Shown here: in pieces, positions 1 to 6,380 of the stretch | How positions within the stretch are numbered: position 1 is the first letter of the stretch | Layout: each line of letters starts with the position of its first letter | Source of the DNA: G020353115 sp964389685 | GTDB taxonomy: Bacteria > Bacteroidota > Bacteroidia > Bacteroidales > VadinHA17 | Length of the DNA: 8,732 nt | NCBI GenBank assembly: GCA_964389685.1 | Contig: CAYMFM010000113.1 | Coordinates: forward strand, 1-8,732 | Reading direction: 5' to 3' | Translations under genes and position numbers: made by a program | The notes under the pieces: model-generated | Told to the model about the DNA's origin: nothing | Databases searched by the model: none | The model's input: the letters and a program-made list of their open reading frames with translations, nothing else

Positions 1-37
1 TTTCTTTACGATAAAATAATGTAACTTTATTGCTCAT

Positions 38-105
38 AATTGGGCATATTGGTTATTACTGTAAATAGTCCTACTTGCTTGTAATATAACCATTTATGCC
101 CAATT
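38..105. repeat. Imperfect inverted repeat (hairpin 1)
   Basis: The left arm, about 38-59, begins AATTGGGCATATTGGTTAT. The right arm, about 82-105, ends AACCATTTATGCCCAATT. The reverse complement of the right arm reads AATTGGGCATAAATGGTTAT, so the arms pair over roughly 20 bases with one or two small bulges around a loop of about 22 bases. This is the first of three similar hairpins in a row. Whether it is a transcribed RNA structure, a recombination site or part of a mobile-element end cannot be told from one copy. Confidence 0.6.
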
Positions 106-126
106 TTCCTAATTTTATTAAATAAT

Positions 127-197
127 CCTGACGACGAAGAAATACCTCAAATTTGAGTTCATTCCAATCCTCAAATTTGGGTATTTTCTTGTCAGGG
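127..197. repeat. Long imperfect inverted repeat (hairpin 2)
   Basis: The left arm at 127-157 runs from CCTGACGACGAAG to CTCAAATTTGAG. The right arm at 170-197 runs from CTCAAATTTGGGTATT to CTTGTCAGGG. Its reverse complement starts CCCTGACAAGAAAATACC and ends CAAATTTGAG, matching the left arm over nearly its whole length apart from a few inserted bases. The loop is only about 12 bases. The inner end of the left arm is itself a perfect 12-base palindrome (CTCAAATTTGAG, 146-157), and a near copy recurs at 170-180. This is the longest and tightest hairpin in the window. Confidence 0.7.
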
Positions 198-207
198 TTT
201 ACCTTCG

Positions 208-232
208 GTGAGCTCACTCGCTTAAGGCGAGT
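208..232. repeat. Two adjacent small perfect palindromes
   Basis: GTGAGCTCAC at 208-217 is a perfect 10-base palindrome. It overlaps a perfect stem-loop at 216-232, with arms ACTCGC and GCGAGT around the loop TTAAG. They sit between the second and third long hairpins. This GC-richer stretch contrasts with the AT-rich surroundings. Possible roles are operator-like sites or small stems of a larger RNA fold; neither can be shown from the sequence. Confidence 0.5.
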
Positions 233-234
233 TC

Positions 235-313
235 GGTTCCCGCATTGCATCCCACAACCAATCGCACATTCATACAATGCACTGCGTTTTTGCATGAATA
301 ATGCGGGTTAACC
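235..313. repeat. Imperfect inverted repeat (hairpin 3) ending at the regulator remnant
   Basis: GGTTCCCGCATT (235-246) pairs with AATGCGGGTTAACC (300-313) over 12 base pairs with a two-base bulge. A second stem lies inside it: CGCACATTCATACAATGCA (about 263-281) pairs imperfectly with TGCATGAATAATGCG (291-305), an alternative that competes with the outer stem. The right end of the outer arm is immediately followed by the Crp-family remnant, so the arm end may mark an insertion or recombination boundary. Confidence 0.5.
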
Positions 314-316
314 TCT

Positions 317-493
317 TTAGGTGTTTTTACCTATTTATCAAGAAAAGATATTGCCGAATTTGCCGGAACATCCATTGAAAGTACCATTAGAATATTATTG
401 GAATTTGCCGAAGATAAGATAATTTTGGTTGATGGGAAAATGATTGAGATCCTTAACCCGGAGTCATTAAAAAAAATAAGCAGGGGTGGATAA
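317..493 (+). pseudogene. Crp/Fnr-family regulator, 3' remnant (HTH domain only)
   Basis: Read on the + strand in the frame of 317-493, this gives about 58 residues. They include TYLSRKDIAEFAGTSIEST, then IRILLEFAEDKII, then DGKMIEILNPESLKKIS and a TAA stop. This is the C-terminal winged helix-turn-helix of Crp/Fnr regulators: a recognition helix in the AGTSIESTIRIL region followed by the beta-wing and the usual short tail. The open frame is closed by a stop at 299-301 and no start codon suits it. The cyclic-nucleotide-binding domain (about 150 residues) is absent from the window. Family-like sequence begins almost exactly where hairpin 3 ends, so I infer that the gene was truncated or split by the hairpin-bearing DNA. 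Its 5' part might lie beyond the left edge. The remnant converges with the radical SAM gene. Confidence 0.8.
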
Positions 494-574
494 TATTAAA
501 CCGAATGCAGTAATGTTCAAGAATGCCGATTCGTTTTATACCGAAAGGACAGCCCCCGTACCGGAATTATTTAT

Positions 575-1510
575 TTATTTTATTTGATAAAATACTCCCC
601 TTTTCTGATTAACTGGTCTTATTTTGCCATCTGCTTCTAATACACTGAGGTATTTATTCACTTCATTGGCATGCAATCCGAGGATTTTTGCCAGATCCTC
701 CAATGTACAGGGCCTCCTGGAAATTGTCTCCAGTATGGCTGTTTCCTTATCTTTCCTGTACGATTTAATATTTTTACGTTCCGGTGGTTTGGTGATGATC
801 TCTACGTTATTGAGTTGCCAGACGTCGACAATTCGTTGTAATTCTGCCTGATCGGCTGCAGATAAATCATCCATGGTTCCAGGCCTGTCGAGTGTATTCA
901 GCTGAATTTTATCCGGTTGGATCTTTTGGAACGCAGCCTTCAAATGATTCAAATTGGTTTCATCATTGTTGTATCCCGGAATGATCAAAACCTCAAGCCA
1001 TAATTTACCGGAATACTCTTTCCTGAACTGTTCGAGTCCCCTGATATATTCCTCCAGGTTCAGGTCATGATGCGGTCTGTTCAGTTTCCTGAAGGTGCTT
1101 TCTGTAGCTGCATCCAATGAAGGGAGCACAACGTCCGCCTTCAGTAGCTCCTTCCGGATCTGTTCTTGATGAAGCAAGGTTCCGTTGGTCAATACCGCTA
1201 CAGGGATATCTGGTTTTCTCTGTTTAATAAACTCCATTACATCTCCAAACCGAACATTCAGGGTTGGTTCCCCCGATCCCGAAAAGGTGATGTAATCCGG
1301 ATCCGGATTATGGGTAAAATAGTGATCCAATTCCTTGATCACCCTGTCGTAAAGAATATATTCCTTCCTGTCTAACGTTAGTTTTGTTGTAGCTCCGCAT
1401 TCACAATAAACGCAATCCAGGGAACACACTTTGTGCGGTACAAGGTCCACGCCGAGAGATATTCCCAGCCGTCTTGAAGGCACAGGCCCAAAAAGGTATT
1501 TATACATCAT
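575..1510 (-). CDS. Radical SAM protein with C-terminal winged-helix domain (COG0731-like)
   Basis: A 311-residue free-standing radical SAM enzyme. The [4Fe-4S]/SAM motif is C29-x3-C33-x2-C36 (CSLDCVYC) with an extra Cys at 38. It is preceded by the family signature FGPVPSRRLGISLGVDLVP (residues 7-25), and the SAM-contacting SGSGEP motif is at 77-82. LTNGTLL (107-113) and the region up to about 240 complete the partial TIM barrel. Residues from about 253 to the end look like a winged helix-turn-helix (ETISRRPCTLEDLAKILGL, then NEVNKYLSVLEADGKI). The N-terminal signature matches Fe-S oxidoreductases related to COG0731 (the TYW1-like group), but the substrate is unknown. It is the last gene of the - strand run. 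Its ATG shares one base with the stop of the editing-domain gene (TAATG), so translational coupling is likely. A second Met follows the first directly. The radical SAM assignment is firm; the role is not. Confidence 0.9.
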   Translation of the reverse strand: MMYKYLFGPVPSRRLGISLGVDLVPHKVCSLDCVYCECGATTKLTLDRKEYILYDRVIKELDHYFTHNPDPDYITFSGSGEPTLNVRFGDVMEFIKQRKPDIPVAVLTNGTLLHQEQIRKELLKADVVLPSLDAATESTFRKLNRPHHDLNLEEYIRGLEQFRKEYSGKLWLEVLIIPGYNNDETNLNHLKAAFQKIQPDKIQLNTLDRPGTMDDLSAADQAELQRIVDVWQLNNVEIITKPPERKNIKSYRKDKETAILETISRRPCTLEDLAKILGLHANEVNKYLSVLEADGKIRPVNQKRGVFYQIK

Positions 1511-1923
1511 TATAACGATTTAAAGACCCTGGCTAATGAAAAGCCAGGAGCATCTATCAGGAGGTCAAGAAAATACCCAAAAGGCGTTTGCTGAACCTCA
1601 AATCCCGAATTGGTCAGCCTTTCGTCAATGTGATTTAAAAACTCCTGTGTGAACTCTGGGGGAGCTTTGCTTTCTGAAAGGTGGGCAAATGAATGAAGGA
1701 TAATCTTTTTCCCCGATTCATTTTTTCCACAGATCCATTTCAGGTTTTTTATGAGCTTCCTGGCAACCTCAACTTCCTTTTCCTGATCCTGTTCTTCTAC
1801 CTGTATAAATGCCGCCTGAATATTATCAAATTTAGCAGGCCCGGCATTTTCATCGGAAACATCAAGGGTTCTCACTGAAGGACTGTAGGCAAAATGGTTG
1901 CAATAGATCATTAACAGCTTCAT
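1510..1923 (-). CDS. Free-standing threonyl-tRNA synthetase editing-domain protein
   Basis: 137 residues matching the archaeal-type ThrRS N-terminal editing domain (tRNA-Thr_ED, D-aminoacyl-tRNA-deacylase-like fold). In archaea this domain hydrolyses Ser mis-attached to tRNA-Thr. Visible family features are the N-terminal strand MKLLMIYCNHFAYS, the central LHSFAHLSESKAPPE (76-90, with the conserved His at 81), and TPFGYFLDLLIDAPGFSL (113-130). No synthetase catalytic or anticodon domain is attached, so it could act only in trans. The usual PFGWYK lysine, known to be catalytic in archaeal homologues, is Leu119 here, so activity is uncertain. I chose the ATG at 1923 because it gives an ATGA overlap with the MFS stop. 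A TTG three codons upstream would lengthen it to 140 residues but overlaps the transporter more. The gene is sandwiched by overlaps between the MFS and radical SAM genes. Confidence 0.8.
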   Translation of the reverse strand: MKLLMIYCNHFAYSPSVRTLDVSDENAGPAKFDNIQAAFIQVEEQDQEKEVEVARKLIKNLKWICGKNESGKKIILHSFAHLSESKAPPEFTQEFLNHIDERLTNSGFEVQQTPFGYFLDLLIDAPGFSLARVFKSL

Positions 1924-3140
1924 TTTCTGCAATTTAATTTATAAATAAAAAACAGTGAAAATAGGATCATGAATGCAAATAAAGAAAAGAACAGGTGAAA
2001 TCCAAAACGTTCAATGATCCAGCCACCGAGTATCGGGAACAGGGCGGGTAAAATGTTTCCTGCTCCCGCCATCCCTGTATAAAGGGCTCTGTTATCAGTA
2101 CCTGACACTTCAAGTAACACTCCGTTCATTGATATACTATAGATCGAAAAGATAATACCCCCTATTAAAAAAATGAATTTAAACGGAGGGGTATTGGATG
2201 TTATCAATAGAATCAGGGATACTGAAATGACCAAAAATACATTTCCATAAAGTAAGTATCGGTATTTATATTTTTTTGATAATAAAAAGAGAAGGAATCC
2301 TATAGCAACACTTCCAATTACTTTATAAAACAGGAATAGACCTGTATCATGACTTTGTGTATGAAACATTTCCTTGGCATACAACATGACAAATGGCAAT
2401 AAGGTAATACTTATACCCATGGTATTGATGAATCCAAGAAAATAACCAAGCTTTTTGTTTTGTGTTAATTCAACTTTGATCAAAGAGAGGAAATGTCCCG
2501 GGTTTTTCACAACCATTCGTGAAGGTTGTTGTTCTTTTAATTGCCAGAAACCAAGAGAAGCAATAAACAGGGCCAGGAATCCAATGATGAACATATAAGC
2601 ATAATTTGTGGGATAACTTTGTAGAGTGATCACTTTTTTAGCTAACAAAGCCGATAGGAATAGTATCACCCCTGTAAGGATCTGCTTTACTGAGAAAAAT
2701 AATTTTCTTGAAGATTGCAGAAGTGATTTACCCAGAATATCAGTATAGCATACATTGGCAAATGCTCCACCAATAGAAAATAAGGTGATCAGGATAAAAA
2801 TCATCCAGATGACAAGGTCTCCCTTTATCAAAGAAGAAAAATAGAGCATGACGCCGATGAACAGAAGGGACAAGATTCTTGTATTGATTCCAAGTAACAG
2901 GAACGTCTTCTTGAAAGCATAGTTGCTGATAAAGGGTGCAAATACCACCTGTGTAAAACTCGAACCGCCAAGCATTATAGCTGTCATCAAACCAACGTGC
3001 AATCCATTACCCCCAGCCTCAATAAGCATGGCAGGGATCACTGTATCCACATCCATAAAATTCATGGCAAGCGCAAGAAAAGAGGTATGCCAGATGAATG
3101 CATAATAATTATGGCGTGACAGATCCGTTGAAAGTTCCAT
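1920..3140 (-). CDS. Major facilitator superfamily (MFS) transporter
   Basis: 406 residues with about twelve hydrophobic segments spread over the length, the usual size and layout of an MFS carrier in the inner membrane. Clear membrane stretches include ILSLLFIGVMLYFSSLI, ILTGVILFLSALLA, FIIGFLALFIASLGFW and FHLFFSLFAFMILFSLFFI near the end. A hydrophilic cytoplasmic loop near the middle (KEQQPSRMVVKNPGHF) separates the two six-helix halves. No substrate-specific motif was recognised; the acidic residues in TM1 (NFMDVDTVIP) may face the substrate path. The start is the ATG at 3140, with no good Shine-Dalgarno sequence. The stop overlaps the editing-domain start in an ATGA, so the two are probably translated together. 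The gap to the CGGC gene upstream is 54 bases. Confidence 0.85.
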   Translation of the reverse strand: MELSTDLSRHNYYAFIWHTSFLALAMNFMDVDTVIPAMLIEAGGNGLHVGLMTAIMLGGSSFTQVVFAPFISNYAFKKTFLLLGINTRILSLLFIGVMLYFSSLIKGDLVIWMIFILITLFSIGGAFANVCYTDILGKSLLQSSRKLFFSVKQILTGVILFLSALLAKKVITLQSYPTNYAYMFIIGFLALFIASLGFWQLKEQQPSRMVVKNPGHFLSLIKVELTQNKKLGYFLGFINTMGISITLLPFVMLYAKEMFHTQSHDTGLFLFYKVIGSVAIGFLLFLLSKKYKYRYLLYGNVFLVISVSLILLITSNTPPFKFIFLIGGIIFSIYSISMNGVLLEVSGTDNRALYTGMAGAGNILPALFPILGGWIIERFGFHLFFSLFAFMILFSLFFIYKLNCRK

Positions 3141-3194
3141 TTAATGCAATGTTCAGGGAGAACAGAATTTCAAAAAACACACTATATCTTCCTG

Positions 3195-3644
3195 CTAATT
3201 ATACAATAACCGGGTTTTCTCGTCTGCCATGGTTGGCTGAACCAATTCGTCCCATTCGGGAGCCTCCCAGGTTTTTAACTTCGTATGGGTATCCAGGTAT
3301 TTTTCGGGAATGGGATGTGTTCCGATCACCACCTTAACGCCATATTTTTCCTGAATGAAATCCCTGAAATGCCGGATGTACGGACATGGTGGATAACCCA
3401 CGACAAATCCGGTGGCAAAATGGATCACCTCCGCACCATTTTTTATCATCTCTTCCGGAGCATATTCTATATTCCCCCCTGGGCAACCGCCACACGTGGT
3501 GTATCCCACCAGTTCAACCTTTTCCTCTTTGCTATAGATATCAAAAGCACCCTCCCTGTTCTGCAGGGACCTGAAACATTTGCCTCCCGCACAATCGCGG
3601 TAGCGGTCACAGATAATTATTCCAACCTTACGATTTTTTTTCAT
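3195..3644 (-). CDS. CGGC domain-containing protein (putative metal-binding)
   Basis: 149 residues. The N terminus carries three cysteines (C12, C18, C23 in CDRYRDCAGGKC). They are followed by the name-giving CGGCPGG motif (51-57) after VELVGYTT, then HFATG (75-79) and a further Cys in GYPPCPYI (84-91). This cysteine and histidine arrangement is that of the CGGC-domain family, found largely in anaerobes and presumed to bind metal; no reaction is established. No signal peptide or membrane segment is visible, so it is likely cytosolic. I chose the ATG at 3644, preceded by the purine-rich AAAGGAAA, over a TTG nine codons upstream. It lies between the TrmO-like and MFS genes. The 78 bases before the start contain no promoter I can defend. 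Confidence 0.85.
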   Translation of the reverse strand: MKKNRKVGIIICDRYRDCAGGKCFRSLQNREGAFDIYSKEEKVELVGYTTCGGCPGGNIEYAPEEMIKNGAEVIHFATGFVVGYPPCPYIRHFRDFIQEKYGVKVVIGTHPIPEKYLDTHTKLKTWEAPEWDELVQPTMADEKTRLLYN

Positions 3645-3722
3645 TTTCCTTTTTTTTGATGTAAATAACAATATGGTAATATTCGTATGTGCTCACGAAC
3701 AGATCAAAGTAAACTATAATAT

Positions 3723-4286
3723 TCATTTTCTTTTTAGGGAGTCCCTGATCATAACCTGTCTGGGCAGCCCGAGTTCCTTTTCCATCTCTTCATTGCGTTT
3801 ACTTTCAACGCAGTCGATTGAAGGTAAATAGGGCTTTATATCAAGTACCGGTGATCCGTCAAATGCATCAATCCCTTTTATATGAAGGATACCATCCCTG
3901 ATGCTATCCAGCTTAACTACAGACAGACCAATGGGATTGGGGCGCCTCGAAGTACGTGTCCCAAACAACCCAAAATCATGTTCACGGGTAGAAGCCGGAG
4001 GAGATACAAGCTCTTTCCAGGTTTTAACCCTGTCAAAATGATAGATCACGATAATGTATTCAAACAGATCAAGGTATTTTAACGCCTCTCTGTATGGTTT
4101 GTATATTTCAATTTCAGCCCCGGATTCCGGCATTAATATACCCTGCCGTGGTGCACCGGTTTCAGGAGAAAAGGAGCTATGTATCACTCCTATCGGGGAA
4201 TAGACAATTTCTTTTTCCCCCTGCATTTGATTATCTGTAGATGAAACAAGAAAGAAAGCAAGTATAAGTAATATCATCGTTTTCAT
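3723..4286 (-). CDS. TrmO/YaeB (TsaA, UPF0066) family protein with N-terminal signal-like segment
   Basis: 187 residues. The family core runs from about 27 to the end: SPIGVIHSSF (30-39), APRQGIL (45-51), FEYIIVIYHFD (75-85), FGTRTSRRPNPIGLS (108-122) and DGSPVLDIKPYLP (143-155). These are the hallmarks of TrmO, the SAM-dependent enzyme that N6-methylates t6A37 in tRNA, notably tRNA-Thr in E. coli. Unusually, the core follows a short Lys-bearing start and a hydrophobic stretch (MILLILAFFLVSS, residues 4-16), which looks like a signal peptide or membrane anchor; there is no lipoprotein Cys. The alternative ATG at 4226 (MQGEKEIVY) would give a normal cytosolic form of 167 residues. A TTG at 4313 also exists but lacks support. 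Neither ATG has a clear Shine-Dalgarno sequence. The family call is firm; start and location are open. Confidence 0.8.
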   Translation of the reverse strand: MKTMILLILAFFLVSSTDNQMQGEKEIVYSPIGVIHSSFSPETGAPRQGILMPESGAEIEIYKPYREALKYLDLFEYIIVIYHFDRVKTWKELVSPPASTREHDFGLFGTRTSRRPNPIGLSVVKLDSIRDGILHIKGIDAFDGSPVLDIKPYLPSIDCVESKRNEEMEKELGLPRQVMIRDSLKRK

Positions 4287-4326
4287 TGATTTAAAAAAAA
4301 CACTAACATACAAATTCGAAGTGCAA

Positions 4327-5175
4327 TCAGGAGAGATTAATCCCTTTCAGCACAATATCATCTTCATCTATCCCGATATCCTTTGCAATAACATGGCATT
4401 TTGCCTTCAGCAGAAAAAAAACAGTCCGTGTTACACCCGAAAGCCCTTCATAATTCCCCTGTCCTTTGCTGATTACCATGTCTGCACTGTCAAATCTTTT
4501 AATAAAAGCATCGTTACACAGGCGCAAAATAGTAGCAGGGGCAGAAGATCCGGAGGATATTATTTCGGCAACGGTATCGAGCCCGGAGTCAATCGCATCC
4601 TGCAGCGTTACATCATTTATTACCGGAATCTCACGAACCACATAGGTAACCGGTTTGTGCAATTCCTCAATGAGTATTTTATCAAAGACTGACTCCCCTG
4701 CATTATCACCAAGGTAGAGGATTGATTTTGCTTTTTCCAGGTGAGCAACAAACTGGTCGAAATGTGAAATAGCAAAGTCCTGCTTAAGAATTTCGCTGAT
4801 ACCTTCTATAAGGTTATACTTCTTCCTGACACCAAGATCGATTATATTACCGGCGATCGACAGCTTAATTGCAGTGAGCAGCCTGTTTCCCGACCGGTTG
4901 ACGATCTCCTTCATTTCAGGATACAAGGCCAAGGTTTCGTTTATGTTCGATTTTTTTATCTCTTTATAGGGATCATCAACACCTGTGATTTCCCGAACTT
5001 TACGGTAAATAACATCACCGGTCTCAGGGGGTGTATTTTCCAGAGGAAATTCCTTTATCATGGAGCCAATCGTATCAAGCAGCTTTTTGATTTTTTTTTC
5101 ATCCCGGGTGGCTATTCGTCCGGCACGCAAAGCCTGATCCAAAAAACAGGGTATACAATCCAGGTATGTTTTCAT
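4327..5175 (-). CDS. ARMT1-like (DUF89) metal-dependent phosphatase family protein
   Basis: 282 residues of the DUF89/ARMT1-like family, subfamily I type, whose characterised members are metal-dependent damage-control phosphatases acting on sugar-phosphate-like metabolites. Visible signatures are the N-terminal C7-x2-C10 (DCIPCFLDQALRA), AGNIIDLG (108-115), LGDNAGESVFDK (155-166) with the Asp-Asn pair expected in the metal site, VINDVTLQDA (185-194), and SKGQGNYEGL (236-245). The length is typical of the bacterial and archaeal short form. It is predicted to be cytosolic. The ATG at 5175 begins MKTYLDCIPC, the usual start of the family. It lies 30 bases after the aminotransferase stop and 40 bases before the TrmO-like start, so a shared transcript is likely. 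The physiological substrate is unknown. Confidence 0.85.
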   Translation of the reverse strand: MKTYLDCIPCFLDQALRAGRIATRDEKKIKKLLDTIGSMIKEFPLENTPPETGDVIYRKVREITGVDDPYKEIKKSNINETLALYPEMKEIVNRSGNRLLTAIKLSIAGNIIDLGVRKKYNLIEGISEILKQDFAISHFDQFVAHLEKAKSILYLGDNAGESVFDKILIEELHKPVTYVVREIPVINDVTLQDAIDSGLDTVAEIISSGSSAPATILRLCNDAFIKRFDSADMVISKGQGNYEGLSGVTRTVFFLLKAKCHVIAKDIGIDEDDIVLKGINLS

Positions 5176-5205
5176 CTTTTTCTACATCGTGTTATGCACC
5201 TGTTT

Positions 5206-6366
5206 TTACTTCCTGAAGTAGGTATCCATTCGGTCAAATGCTTTGTTGATCATCTCTTCCGGGACACAGAAAGAAAGCCTGATGTGCTGTTCGCCGGTCG
5301 GGCCAAAAGCACTGCCGGGAGTAGTGGAAACCTGTATATCTTTCAGCAAGTTTTTACTGAATTCCACTGAATCTTTTCCCCTTTCCCCCAATATTTTAGG
5401 AAACATTAAATAGGAGCCGCCCGGTTTGCTATATGAAAAAATGGTATCCAGATGATCCAATCGGTCACACATCAGATTCCTCATGTTCAGATAGTGCAGC
5501 CGGAACTCCCTGACACATTGCTGACTACCCTCCAATGCCGCTATAGCGGCATATTGAGAAACCACCGGAGCACAGATAGAAAAGGGGATATGTACCTTTT
5601 TAACCTGGGTGATGATCTCTTCATCAGCGTGCAGGTATCCAATGCGCCAACCGGTCATGGCATAGGTTTTTGTGAAAGTATAATTGGATATCACATGTTT
5701 ATTCATTTCCGGCATGGAGGCGATACTGAAATGCTTTTCATCATCAAAGATAAAATATTCATACGCCTCATCCGTAATAATCATCAGATCATTGTTCAGT
5801 GCTATTTCAGCCAGTGCACGAAGATCTTTTTCCGCAAAAACCGTTCCCGTCGGATTATTGGGACTGCAAAACAGAATTGCTTTTGTTTTTGGGGTAATGG
5901 CTCGCTCGATGGCTTTCCGGTCAAGGGCATAATTATTTTCCTCAACCAGTGGAACAAGAACAGGTGTTCCTGAAGCAAGCCTTACATGCGTAATGTGTGT
6001 TGAATAGGTCGGTGTTGGAAGAATAACCTCATCCCCCGGATCAATGGTTGCCATCACCGAAGCAGCCAACCCCTCGATGGCTCCGACAGTAATTAACAAC
6101 TGCAAAGCCGTTGCTTCAATGTTATTATCCCGTTTGAGCTTATTGACAATTTCTTCCCGTAATTCAGGTAATCCTTCACTTTGAGAGTAACCTCCGGTCA
6201 ACCCGTTTTCTATCGCAGCAATCGCCGCATCATTGATATGCTTCGGGGTACCTGTTGTAGGTTTTGCCCACGACAGGAATGCAACATCATCATACTGTTT
6301 CGACAACTGGGTCATTTCATGAATGGCCGATTTTTTAATCTGGGTTACTCTGTTGGAACTGTTCAT
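5206..6366 (-). CDS. PLP-dependent class I/II aminotransferase
   Basis: 386 residues, a complete fold-type I aminotransferase. The cofactor site is well preserved: FCSPNNPTG (166-174), ITDEAYEYF (197-205) with the PLP-ring Asp199 and Tyr202, TFTKTYAMTGWRIGY (230-244) with the Schiff-base Lys233 and phosphate-binding Arg241, and HIRLSF (361-366) with the substrate-carboxylate Arg363. It most resembles the aspartate/aromatic/MalY-PatB-like general class. The amino donor cannot be decided from the motifs. The ATG at 6366 is set by the strongest Shine-Dalgarno sequence in the window, AGGAGG four bases upstream. The gene starts 14 bases after the MBL-hydrolase stop, so cotranscription is expected, possibly with enhanced translation. 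Confidence 0.92.
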   Translation of the reverse strand: MNSSNRVTQIKKSAIHEMTQLSKQYDDVAFLSWAKPTTGTPKHINDAAIAAIENGLTGGYSQSEGLPELREEIVNKLKRDNNIEATALQLLITVGAIEGLAASVMATIDPGDEVILPTPTYSTHITHVRLASGTPVLVPLVEENNYALDRKAIERAITPKTKAILFCSPNNPTGTVFAEKDLRALAEIALNNDLMIITDEAYEYFIFDDEKHFSIASMPEMNKHVISNYTFTKTYAMTGWRIGYLHADEEIITQVKKVHIPFSICAPVVSQYAAIAALEGSQQCVREFRLHYLNMRNLMCDRLDHLDTIFSYSKPGGSYLMFPKILGERGKDSVEFSKNLLKDIQVSTTPGSAFGPTGEQHIRLSFCVPEEMINKAFDRMDTYFRK

Positions 6367-6370
6367 CCTT

Positions 6371-6376
6371 CCTCCT
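6371..6376 (-). promoter_or_regulatory. Strong Shine-Dalgarno site of the aminotransferase
   Basis: AGGAGG on the - strand, four bases before the ATG at 6366. A consensus site stands out because most other starts in the window show weak or no Shine-Dalgarno sequence. It supports the chosen start and suggests comparatively efficient initiation. Confidence 0.75.
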
Positions 6377-6380
6377 GTTT

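Noticed and set aside
71..295. Open frame of 74 codons on the - strand (starts MQKRSALYECAIGCGMQCGN)
   Set aside because: Most of it lies across the arms of hairpins 2 and 3 and the small palindromes, it matches no family I know, and it has no visible Shine-Dalgarno sequence. The reading frame is more simply a by-product of the repeats. A conserved homologue with synonymous-site bias would change this view.
200..313. tRNA-like stretch (GAGTTCGGTTCCCGC) or integron attC-like site ending in GGTTAACC
   Set aside because: The stems do not assemble into a cloverleaf with acceptor and D arms, and GTTAACC breaks the attC core rule (GTTRRRY). No integrase is in view.
498..538. Possible convergent terminator: AAACCGAAT pairing with ATTCGTTTT
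   Set aside because: The stem is nine pairs with a mismatch around a loop of about 23 bases and is not followed by a proper T-run in either direction.
1924..1932. TTG start for the editing-domain protein (three residues longer)
   Set aside because: The ATG at 1923 gives the common ATGA overlap and the usual family N terminus.
3645..3671. TTG start for the CGGC protein (nine residues longer)
   Set aside because: The extra residues are Lys/Arg-rich and unlike the family; the ATG at 3644 has a purine-rich leader.
3645..3722. Bacteroidota-type promoter (TAnnTTTG) before the CGGC gene
   Set aside because: TTACTTTG is one base off the -7 consensus, but no TTG lies at the -33 spacing, so an internal promoter cannot be supported.
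5452..5973. Long + strand open frame opposite the aminotransferase
   Set aside because: It is a shadow of the well-supported - strand gene and has no recognisable domain.
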